Shown: in pieces, positions 7,553 through 14,234 of the stretch | Layout of the letters: each line of letters opens with the position of its first letter | Numbering within the stretch: the first letter of the stretch is position 1 | DNA from: Bacillota bacterium | Lineage (GTDB): Bacteria; Bacillota; Clostridia; Tissierellales; Peptoniphilaceae | Reading direction: 5' to 3' | Length of the DNA: 18,698 nucleotides | Assembly (NCBI GenBank): GCA_023442495.1 | Contig: JAEZZB010000100.1 | Location: 1 to 18,698, forward strand | Translations under genes and position numbers: made by a program | The notes under the pieces: generated by a model | Told to the model about the DNA's origin: nothing | What the model saw: the letters and a program-made list of their open reading frames with translations, nothing else | Database searches by the model: none

Positions 7553-9310
7553 ATGAAAAAAACTAAAATTGTATGTACAATAGGACCAGCAAGTGAATCA
7601 GTAGAAATGTTAGAACAACTTATTAAATCAGGTATGAATGTTACTCGTTTGAACTTTTCTCATGGTGATCATGCTGAACATTTAGTAAGAATAAACAATA
7701 TCAAAAAAGCGAGAAAAAGATTAGGCACACATACACCAATTATGCTTGATACTAAAGGACCAGAAATCAGAATCGGTACTTTTAAGGATAAAATGGTCGT
7801 TAATCTAAAAGCTGGTGATAAATTTACATTAACTACAAGAGATATAGAAGGTGACCAATCAATAGTTTCAGTATCATATAAAGATTTACCAAAAGATTTA
7901 TCAGTAGGATCAAGAATTTTAATAGACGATGGTCTTGTAGAATTTATAGTTGAAGGAATTGAAGATACAGAAATTTATACAAGAGTAATTAACTATGGAG
8001 AATTAAAAGATAGAAAAGGTCTTAATGCTCCAAGTATTAAAATCAATTTACCTGCACTAACAGAAAAAGATATTTCTGATATTAAATTCGGTATTGAAAA
8101 TGGTGTAGACTTTATTGCAGCTTCATTTATAAGAAAAGCTGATGACGTATTGGCTATTAGAAAAGTATTAGAAGAATTTGGTGGAGAAGATGTTCACATT
8201 ATTTCTAAGATTGAATCTGAAGAAGGTGTTGAAAACTTAGATGAAATTATCGAAGTATCAGATGGTATCATGGTAGCTAGAGGGGATTTAGGTGTTGAAA
8301 TTCAAAATGAACAAGTACCACTAGTTCAAAAAGATATTATTAGAAAATGCAATTATGCTGGTAAACCAGTAATTACTGCAACACAAATGTTAGACTCTAT
8401 GATTAGAAACCCAAGACCAACAAGAGCTGAAGTTAATGATGTGGCAAATGCTATTTTAGACGGTTCAGATGCAATTATGTTATCAGGTGAAACAGCAGCT
8501 GGTAAATTCCCAGCAGAAGCAGTTGCAACTATGAATAGAATTGCTAAATATATTGAAGAATCAATCGATTATAAGAAAGCAGTAGCATCAAGAAGTGAAT
8601 GGATTGAAAATGATCCTACAAATGCAATTTCAAATTCAGTATCAAGAATTGCTGGACAATTAAAGGCAAATGCTATTATTGCAGCTACAACATCAGGTAC
8701 AACAGCTAGAGCTATTTCGAAATTCAGACCAAATAATCCTTTAATAGCTACAACACATGTAGAAAAAGTGGCAAGAAAATTAGAATTAGTATGGGGTGTT
8801 CATCCAATTCACACAAGAAAAGTAGAACAAACAGACCAATTAATTGATAACTCTATTTCAGAAGCGTTAAAGAATGGATATATCAATGAAGGTGATTTAA
8901 TAGTTTTAACAGCCGGTATTCCAGTTGCAACAAAGGGAACTACAAATATGATTAAGGTTCATACAGTTGCGAATGTACTTGCTCAAGGGCAAGCAATTGG
9001 TAAGGCAGCGGTTGTAGGTAAAGCTTGTGTTGTAAATACAGTGGAAGAATTAAAAGATAAATTTGAAGATGGAGATATCATTATAGCTAAATATACAGAT
9101 GCTGAAATGATTAAATATATTGAAAAATCTTCAGGATTAGTTGTTGAACAAGGTGGTTTAACTTCACATGCAGCAATTACTGCTCTACATTATAAATTAC
9201 CAGCAATTATCGGTGCTGAACTTAAAGGTAAAGGCATCAACGACGGTGATGTAGTTACACTTGATGCTTTTTCAGGAATTGTATATGAAGGGGAAGCAAC
9301 AGTAATGTAA
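7553..9310 (+). CDS. pyk: Pyruvate kinase with C-terminal PEP-utilising domain
   Basis: Pyk transfers phosphate from PEP to ADP, giving pyruvate and ATP at the end of glycolysis. The catalytic barrel shows DTKGPEIRIG, the lysine-glutamate pair K219 and E221 in ISKIESEEG, RGDLGVE, and TATQMLDSM followed by NPRPTRAE and GSDAIMLSGETA. After the allosteric domain (about 355-475), a further domain of about 90 residues ends the 585-residue protein; this extra domain, related to the mobile phospho-histidine domain of PEP synthase and enzyme I, is typical of Bacillus-type Pyk. Its GGLTSHAA motif is complete, with T537, S538 and H539. AGGAG (7543-7547) overlaps the pfkA stop and lies five bases before the ATG, so pfkA and pyk are co-transcribed. 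A strong terminator follows. Confidence 0.97.
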   Translation: MKKTKIVCTIGPASESVEMLEQLIKSGMNVTRLNFSHGDHAEHLVRINNIKKARKRLGTHTPIMLDTKGPEIRIGTFKDKMVVNLKAGDKFTLTTRDIEGDQSIVSVSYKDLPKDLSVGSRILIDDGLVEFIVEGIEDTEIYTRVINYGELKDRKGLNAPSIKINLPALTEKDISDIKFGIENGVDFIAASFIRKADDVLAIRKVLEEFGGEDVHIISKIESEEGVENLDEIIEVSDGIMVARGDLGVEIQNEQVPLVQKDIIRKCNYAGKPVITATQMLDSMIRNPRPTRAEVNDVANAILDGSDAIMLSGETAAGKFPAEAVATMNRIAKYIEESIDYKKAVASRSEWIENDPTNAISNSVSRIAGQLKANAIIAATTSGTTARAISKFRPNNPLIATTHVEKVARKLELVWGVHPIHTRKVEQTDQLIDNSISEALKNGYINEGDLIVLTAGIPVATKGTTNMIKVHTVANVLAQGQAIGKAAVVGKACVVNTVEELKDKFEDGDIIIAKYTDAEMIKYIEKSSGLVVEQGGLTSHAAITALHYKLPAIIGAELKGKGINDGDVVTLDAFSGIVYEGEATVM

Positions 9311-9345
9311 TATATTATTACTGAAGAATATTATAAATATTATAT

Positions 9346-9427
9346 AAAAAAAGAGGATATTGAACTTATGTCTTAAAAGTTGATTTTAGTTTAAAATTTT
9401 TAAGTTAGTTCATTAATCCTCTTTTTT
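9346..9427. terminator. Long bidirectional terminator after pyk
   Basis: The arms AAAAAAGAGGAT (9347-9358) and ATCCTCTTTTTT (9416-9427) are perfectly complementary. The inner arms TGAACT (9361-9366) and AGTTCA (9407-9412) extend the stem across a small 2/3-base internal loop, and AACTTA (9363-9368) or CTTAAAA can pair with TAAGTT or TTTTTAAG nearer the loop. T-runs occur on both strands. It starts about 36 bases after the pyk stop and ends the tadA-dnaE-pfkA-pyk transcript. Confidence 0.85.
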
Positions 9428-9652
9428 ATTTCTAAATAATTTTTTACGATTATTATAAAATTTGAGTATTAAGAGGATTAGATGAGTTAAATATTAAATT
9501 ATTTACTATGTAAAATATAATCATATTAAATTAATAAAATAAGCTGTAATCGTTGAAATTACAACAATAGAAGCTGCTGTATTTTATGAAATTTTCCATT
9601 TTTAATAGTATATATATAATTATTACAAAATGTTTAAAATATTTAATAAAAC

Positions 9653-9697
9653 TTACAAAAAGGTTAAAATTATTTATAAATTTTAACCTTTTTGTAA
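9653..9697. repeat. Perfect 19-bp inverted repeat beside the ftsE promoter
   Basis: TTACAAAAAGGTTAAAATT (9653-9671) and its exact complement (9679-9697) flank a 7-base loop. An A-run and T-run form part of the stem, as in bidirectional terminators, but only two pairs are G-C, so as an RNA hairpin it is weak for termination. Its right arm covers the place where a -35 box should lie for the TATAAT at 9708, so it may instead be an operator. Confidence 0.8.
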
Positions 9698-9702
9698 CTA
9701 TT

Positions 9703-9713
9703 TGTGCTATAAT
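9703..9713 (+). promoter_or_regulatory. Extended -10 promoter of ftsE
   Basis: TGTGC-TATAAT (9703-9713) is a full TRTGn extended -10. No good -35 stands 16-18 bases upstream; that position lies in the right arm of the inverted repeat. The predicted start is near 9720, leaving about 14 bases before the ftsE ATG. Confidence 0.65.
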
Positions 9714-9733
9714 ATTTGCAGGACGGTAAAAAG

Positions 9734-10420
9734 ATGATTAGATTTAGTTACGTAAACAAAAAGTATTCTCATAATATAGTAGCTTTGAATGGTGTGAATT
9801 TTCACATACAAAAAGGCGAGTTTGTTTTTATAACAGGACCTAGTGGTGCTGGGAAATCTACAGTTACAAGATTAATTCTTAAAGAAATTGATCCTGATGG
9901 TGGAAAGATAATGCTAGATGGACAGGATATTACAAAAGTTTCTAGAAGAATGATACCTGAAATTAGAAAAAGTGTTGGAGTGGTTTTCCAAGATTTTAGA
10001 TTACTTGAAAATAGAAATATTTATGAAAATATTGAATTTGTATTAGATGTACAAGGTTTTAGTAGGAATCAAAAGAAAGAAAGAATAACTGAGGTTTTAG
10101 AATTGGTTCATTTATCGGATCGATCTAAAGCGTATCCAAATGAGTTATCTGGTGGTGAAAGACAGAGAGTTTCAATAGCGAGAGCTATTGCAATAAATCC
10201 TAAAGTTATCTTAGCTGATGAGCCTACAGGAAACTTAGACCCAGACACAGCTTGGGAAATAATTACATATTTTGAAGAAATTAATAAAACTGGAACTACA
10301 ATAATTATTAATACACACTCAAAAGAAATTGTAGACAAGATGAATAAACGTGTAATTACTTTTTATGGTGGGAGTATAATAAGAGATTCGATTGGAGGTT
10401 ATATAAATGAAATTGCTTAG
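9734..10420 (+). CDS. ftsE: Cell division ATP-binding protein FtsE
   Basis: FtsE is the ATPase that works with the membrane protein FtsX to activate peptidoglycan hydrolases at the septum or along the cell wall. ABC motifs are complete: Walker A GPSGAGKST (35-43), Q-loop Q86 in VFQDFRLL, signature LSGGERQR (138-145), Walker B LADEP with D162 and E163, D-loop NLD, and switch H195 in NTHSKE. I start at the ATG at 9734 (228 residues) because MIRFSYVNKKY aligns with usual FtsE starts; the frame can be pushed back to a TTG at 9716, but that lies upstream of the predicted transcript start. The ribosome site is weak (AGGA at 9720-9723, ten bases away). The end overlaps ftsX by 14 bases, indicating coupled translation of the two partners. 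Confidence 0.96.
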   Translation: MIRFSYVNKKYSHNIVALNGVNFHIQKGEFVFITGPSGAGKSTVTRLILKEIDPDGGKIMLDGQDITKVSRRMIPEIRKSVGVVFQDFRLLENRNIYENIEFVLDVQGFSRNQKKERITEVLELVHLSDRSKAYPNELSGGERQRVSIARAIAINPKVILADEPTGNLDPDTAWEIITYFEEINKTGTTIIINTHSKEIVDKMNKRVITFYGGSIIRDSIGGYINEIA

Positions 10421-11333
10421 AAAGTTTTATAACACTTTAATCGAAGGGATTAAAGGTATATGGATTCATAAAAATTTAGGTGCAACCTCAATTACTTCTA
10501 TATTCTTTACACTTTTTATAACAGGACTAATAATTATCATAGTAGTGACTGTTAATAGTATAGCTTTAAAAATACAGACAAAAGTAAATGATGTTGAAAT
10601 TTTTATTAAAAATGAAGCAACAGTGGTGCAGGTAGCTGAGCTTGAAAACAAGATAAATGAAATAGATATCGATAAGACTGTTGAATATAGATCTTCAGAA
10701 GAAGCTTTAGAAATTATGAAAGAAAGCTGGAAAGATAATGCAGACTTACTTGATAATGTAGAAGCGGATGGACTTTTACCAGCGTCATTTGTAGTAAAAA
10801 TTACTAATATTGAAGAAGCGGACGATTTCGTAAAAAAAGTTGAAAATGAAGAAATTGTAGAAGATGTAAACTATTATAGAGAACTTGTTACTCAAGTTTC
10901 TAAACTATCTTATTATTCTAAATTATTTGGAATACTATTAGTTGTATTATTAATGGTTGTTTCACTATTTATAATAGCAAATACAATAAGATTGACGGTT
11001 ATTTCAAGAATTCATGAAATAGCAGTTATGAAATATGTTGGAGCTACAAATAGCTATATATTAATACCATTTTTAATCGAAGGTATATTTTATAGTTTAT
11101 TAGCTTCGGGATTGAGTTACTTAGCGATATATTATCTATATTCATTCGTATATGAAAATTTCGGATTGCAAATAGCAAATAATTATCCAATTGTAAGTTT
11201 AATCACACCACAGGTATTCCAAATGAGTTTATTACAGATTTTATTATCATTAGGATTAGGTATTGGTGTATTAGGATCAGTATTATCAATTAGAAAGTAT
11301 TTATTAGACAGAGAGGTTAATTATGTCAGATAA
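10407..11333 (+). CDS. ftsX: Cell division membrane protein FtsX
   Basis: FtsX is the integral membrane half of FtsEX and passes the ATPase conformational signal to a hydrolase outside the cell. The 308-residue protein has the family topology: a cytoplasmic basic N-terminus, one membrane segment (about 27-52), an extracellular domain (about 53-170) that in relatives binds the hydrolase coiled coil, then three membrane segments (about 173-194, 218-244 and 270-293). The cytoplasmic loop carries the FtsX-type block EIAVMKYVGATNSYI with PFLIEG after it. GGAGG (10394-10398) lies eight bases before the ATG, inside ftsE. The last 11 bases overlap the next gene, the M23 hydrolase, which strongly suggests that hydrolase is the FtsX partner. 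Confidence 0.95.
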   Translation: MKLLRKFYNTLIEGIKGIWIHKNLGATSITSIFFTLFITGLIIIIVVTVNSIALKIQTKVNDVEIFIKNEATVVQVAELENKINEIDIDKTVEYRSSEEALEIMKESWKDNADLLDNVEADGLLPASFVVKITNIEEADDFVKKVENEEIVEDVNYYRELVTQVSKLSYYSKLFGILLVVLLMVVSLFIIANTIRLTVISRIHEIAVMKYVGATNSYILIPFLIEGIFYSLLASGLSYLAIYYLYSFVYENFGLQIANNYPIVSLITPQVFQMSLLQILLSLGLGIGVLGSVLSIRKYLLDREVNYVR

Positions 11334-12717
11334 AAGAAGATTTATAAAGGCATCAGCATTTATTGTTGCATGTTCTTTAGCGTTAAGTGGGACGAATGTA
11401 AATGCATCAAGTCTTAATTCAAGACTTAATGATGCCCAAAATCAAGTAAATAGTATTGATGGTCAAATATACAATCAAAATAATGCTATTAATGAAGTAC
11501 AAGCAAAAATTAATCAACAAATTTTAGAACAACAATCAGTTCAATCTATTCTTAATACATTATCTTCTCAAAGATTAGATTATGAACAACAAATAGGTAT
11601 CTTGAATTCTGAAATTCAAGAATCAATTGATTTAATCTATGAACTTACTGAACAAATATTAGATATTACAAATGATATCGAAATGAAACAAGTTGAAATT
11701 GATAAACTTAAAGAAAATATTAACAAAACAACATCACTATTAAGAGATAGATTAAGAGCTATGTACAAATTAGGAGATGCCGAAAAAATAGAGGTTCTAT
11801 TAGCATCTAAAGACATAAATGACTTCTTAAGTAGAAATAAGATGATGACAACTATCACAGAATATGATCAAAATCTTATTCAAAAATTAAAAAATCAAAA
11901 AACTGAATTAGATGTATTAGTTACTGAATTAAATGGTAAGAAGAAAGCTTTAGAAATAGCTGAAGAAAATGCTCAAAAAGAAAAAGCACAACTAGAAACT
12001 AAAAGAGAGGCTCAAGAGGCGCTTTTAGATAAAATAAAAGAAGAAGAAGCAGATAACTACGAGCTTCTAGCAGCATTAAATTCTAAAATTGATGAATATG
12101 AAGCTCATCTTAATGAAAAATTAGCAGAAAAATCTAAATTAAATGCTCAAAAAGCATCTATAAATGCAGAAATTTCAAATATTGAAAGTGAAATTGAAGC
12201 TGAGAGACAAAAAGCAGAGGAGGATAGATTAGCCAAACAAAGAGAAAAAGAGTTACTTGAACAATTAGCTAATAAAAAAGAAGAAGCGGAAAAATATGAA
12301 CAAGATACTCCATCAGCTCCATCTTATTCAGGCGCAATGTTTGGATGGCCAACAATAAATACATATATTTCAGCTTACTTTATGGATCCAACATATCAAT
12401 ATGGTCCAGCTCATAAGGGTATTGATATACCAGCAAGTACAGGTTCGCCAATCTTTGCAGTAGGAGATGGTGTTGTAAAAGAATCTAATTATAGCTATGC
12501 AGGATGGGGAAATCAAGTTCTAATAGATCACGGAAATGGTATATGGACAAGATATGCACATATGGATACATTACCACCAGTAAGAGTTGGTCAATATGTA
12601 ACTAGAGGACAATATATAGGTCCAATAGGCAATACAGGATATTCATTTGGATCTCATCTTCATTTTGAAGTATGGAAAGATGGGGTTAGAGTTGATCCAT
12701 TATTATATATAAGATAA
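11323..12717 (+). CDS. Secreted coiled-coil M23 (LytM) peptidoglycan endopeptidase
   Basis: A 464-residue exported murein hydrolase. Residues 1-28 form a signal peptide with a basic start (KRRFIK), a hydrophobic core and a V-N-A cleavage site before S29. Residues about 30-320 are a long charged and Gln-rich coiled coil, in the style of EnvC, PcsB and CwlO N-termini. A short Pro/Ser linker leads to the M23 domain (about 340-464). Zinc ligands H364 and D368 (HKGID) and H447, and catalytic H413 (YAHMD) and H445 (HLHFEV), are all present, so it should cut peptide cross-links itself, unlike EnvC-type activators that have lost these residues. GAGAGG (11311-11316) is six bases before the ATG and the gene overlaps ftsX. 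By position it is the FtsEX-controlled hydrolase. I-V-A-C (14-17) also matches a lipobox, but the hydrophobic stretch before it is too short to favour a lipoprotein. Confidence 0.93.
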   Translation: MSDKRRFIKASAFIVACSLALSGTNVNASSLNSRLNDAQNQVNSIDGQIYNQNNAINEVQAKINQQILEQQSVQSILNTLSSQRLDYEQQIGILNSEIQESIDLIYELTEQILDITNDIEMKQVEIDKLKENINKTTSLLRDRLRAMYKLGDAEKIEVLLASKDINDFLSRNKMMTTITEYDQNLIQKLKNQKTELDVLVTELNGKKKALEIAEENAQKEKAQLETKREAQEALLDKIKEEEADNYELLAALNSKIDEYEAHLNEKLAEKSKLNAQKASINAEISNIESEIEAERQKAEEDRLAKQREKELLEQLANKKEEAEKYEQDTPSAPSYSGAMFGWPTINTYISAYFMDPTYQYGPAHKGIDIPASTGSPIFAVGDGVVKESNYSYAGWGNQVLIDHGNGIWTRYAHMDTLPPVRVGQYVTRGQYIGPIGNTGYSFGSHLHFEVWKDGVRVDPLLYIR

Positions 12718-12741
12718 TAAAAAAAATATAGCAAATTGATG

Positions 12742-12775
12742 ACAGAAAATTTGATAATTCAAATTTTCTGTTTTT
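12742..12775 (+). terminator. Intrinsic terminator after the M23 hydrolase gene
   Basis: Positions 12742-12754 and 12759-12771 form a perfect 13-bp stem (core CAGAAAATTTG/CAAATTTTCTG) with a TAAT loop, followed by TTTTT (12771-12775). It closes the ftsE-ftsX-hydrolase transcript 25 bases after the stop codon. The rest of the spacer to ctpA (12776-12911) is A/T-rich with no supported feature. Confidence 0.88.
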
Positions 12776-12911
12776 GCATTTAATTTTTTTAATTAATACT
12801 ATTAAATTAATAAAATAAAAATTATTATACCTTTAATAATTGGGTAAGTATAACTAGCAAGTGATTATTTATTGTTCAAATTTTATTAATTACATAATAT
12901 ATACGCAATAG

Positions 12912-12920
12912 TGTTATAAT
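12912..12920 (+). promoter_or_regulatory. Extended -10 promoter of ctpA
   Basis: TGT-TATAAT (12912-12920) is an extended -10. The word at the proper -35 distance (TACATA, 12891-12896) is poor. The start would be near 12927, about 25 bases before the ATG. It is the likely promoter for ctpA-uvrB-uvrA, as no terminator is visible between those genes. Confidence 0.6.
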
Positions 12921-12951
12921 AAAAGATATATTAAATATTGGAGAAAAAAAT

Positions 12952-14199
12952 ATGAAAAAAAAATTATTATTAACATTTACTATTTTTGCAGCTACTTTGA
13001 GTTTAACTTCTTGCTCAAATACTTTTTTTAATCCAAATAATTTTGATAAGCAAAATCATTCAGAAACACAAAGTAGTGGAGATAGTGAAGTATTGAATAA
13101 AAATAAAAATATTGATTTGTCAAAAATAATGACCAATATTCAAGGTTTAGAAAATCTTATAAATAATAAATTTTTAGACGTAAATGATATTGATGTCGAT
13201 TTAGAACTAGGCATTTATAAGGGGCTTATACAATCTCTAGGTGATCCATATTCTGAATATTATAGTGAAAAAGAATTTAAAGCGTTAAATGAACAAACTT
13301 CTGGTGAGTTTGGTGGTATCGGTGTTGAAGTTACATTAAATGAAAATGGTTTAATTGAAATTGTAGCTCCAATTAAGGGAACTCCAGGAGAAAATGCTGG
13401 ACTTCGAACTGGAGATATAATTACACATATTGAAGGCGAAGCTGTAAATGGATATAGCTTAAATCAAGCAGTTACTTTGATGCGTGGTGAACCAAATACA
13501 GATATAAATATAACAATTCTTCGTGGAACTGGCGATAGTCAAGAAGTTAAAGATTTTAAGATTACTAGAGCGATAATTGAAGTTGAATCAGTTCACTCAC
13601 AAATGTTAGATAATTATATTGGATATGTTCTATTAACAGGATTCCAAGAAAGAACTGCAAATGATTTCAAAATTGCAGTTGATAATTTGATTAATCAAGG
13701 TGCTAAAAGTTTAATACTTGATTTACGTAATAATCCTGGTGGCTTATTAGACCAAACAGTTGAAATAGCTGACTATTTAATGGATGAATCTACAGTAATT
13801 TCGGTAAGATATAAAGATGGAAGTCAAAATGAAGATATAAAAGTAATTAATGGAAAAATTGATTTACCAATGATTACACTTATAAATGGAGGCTCTGCTT
13901 CAGCTTCAGAAGTTTTATCTGGTGCATTGCAAGATAATAAGAGATCTGAGCTTGTTGGAGAAATTTCATTTGGTAAGGGAATAATTCAACAAATATATCC
14001 AATTAACAATAATGGCAAAAAAGAAGGTGTAAAACTAACCGTAGCAGAATTTTACACACCAAACGGCAATCAAATTCATGGTGTGGGTATTTCTCCAGAT
14101 TACGAAGTAAAAATACCTGAGGGCGTAACAAAAATAGGTGTTGAATATTTAGAAGATGATACACAATTACAAAAAGCAATTAATCTATTAAAAGAATAA
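12952..14199 (+). CDS. ctpA: C-terminal processing protease, lipoprotein (S41, CtpA-like)
   Basis: S41 serine proteases of this type trim or degrade extracytoplasmic proteins from their C-termini. The 415-residue protein starts with a lipoprotein signal ending in L18-T19-S20-C21, so it should be anchored on the outer face of the membrane. A PDZ domain (about 117-205, beginning around GEFGGIGVE) selects substrates. The catalytic dyad is S317 in NGGSASASEV and K342 in FGKGIIQQ, with Q346 four residues after the lysine; the 25-residue S-K and 4-residue K-Q spacings are those of CtpB. DLRNNPGGLL is also typical. GGAGA (12940-12944) sits seven bases before the ATG. The neighbouring hydrolase operon suggests a role in cell-wall enzyme control, which is inference. 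The next gene, uvrB, follows after 35 bases. Confidence 0.93.
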   Translation: MKKKLLLTFTIFAATLSLTSCSNTFFNPNNFDKQNHSETQSSGDSEVLNKNKNIDLSKIMTNIQGLENLINNKFLDVNDIDVDLELGIYKGLIQSLGDPYSEYYSEKEFKALNEQTSGEFGGIGVEVTLNENGLIEIVAPIKGTPGENAGLRTGDIITHIEGEAVNGYSLNQAVTLMRGEPNTDINITILRGTGDSQEVKDFKITRAIIEVESVHSQMLDNYIGYVLLTGFQERTANDFKIAVDNLINQGAKSLILDLRNNPGGLLDQTVEIADYLMDESTVISVRYKDGSQNEDIKVINGKIDLPMITLINGGSASASEVLSGALQDNKRSELVGEISFGKGIIQQIYPINNNGKKEGVKLTVAEFYTPNGNQIHGVGISPDYEVKIPEGVTKIGVEYLEDDTQLQKAINLLKE

Positions 14200-14234
14200 A
14201 AGATTTATTGCTTTTAGAAAAAGAAAGTAGAAAA

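Larger units (their letters stand above)
9311..9733. other. Spacer between pyk and ftsE
   Basis: No gene is supported in these 423 bases. From left to right it holds the pyk terminator (9346-9427), a third copy of an AAGAGGAT-type word (9471-9478), an AT-rich stretch with a weak imperfect hairpin (ATAAAATA at 9535-9542 with TATTTTAT at 9580-9587, GTAAT/ATTAC inside), the perfect inverted repeat at 9653-9697 and the ftsE promoter. The minus strand at 9524-9583 could encode about twenty hydrophobic residues but has no start codon. Confidence 0.7.

Noticed and set aside
9521..9589. A minus-strand hydrophobic stretch of about twenty residues resembling a small membrane peptide or toxin.
   Set aside because: It is bounded by stops, has no start codon or ribosome binding site, and such stretches are common in A/T-rich spacer.
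12820..12841. AATTATTA/TAATAATT inverted repeat before ctpA.
   Set aside because: All A-T arms of eight bases in very A/T-rich DNA, not positioned on the promoter.
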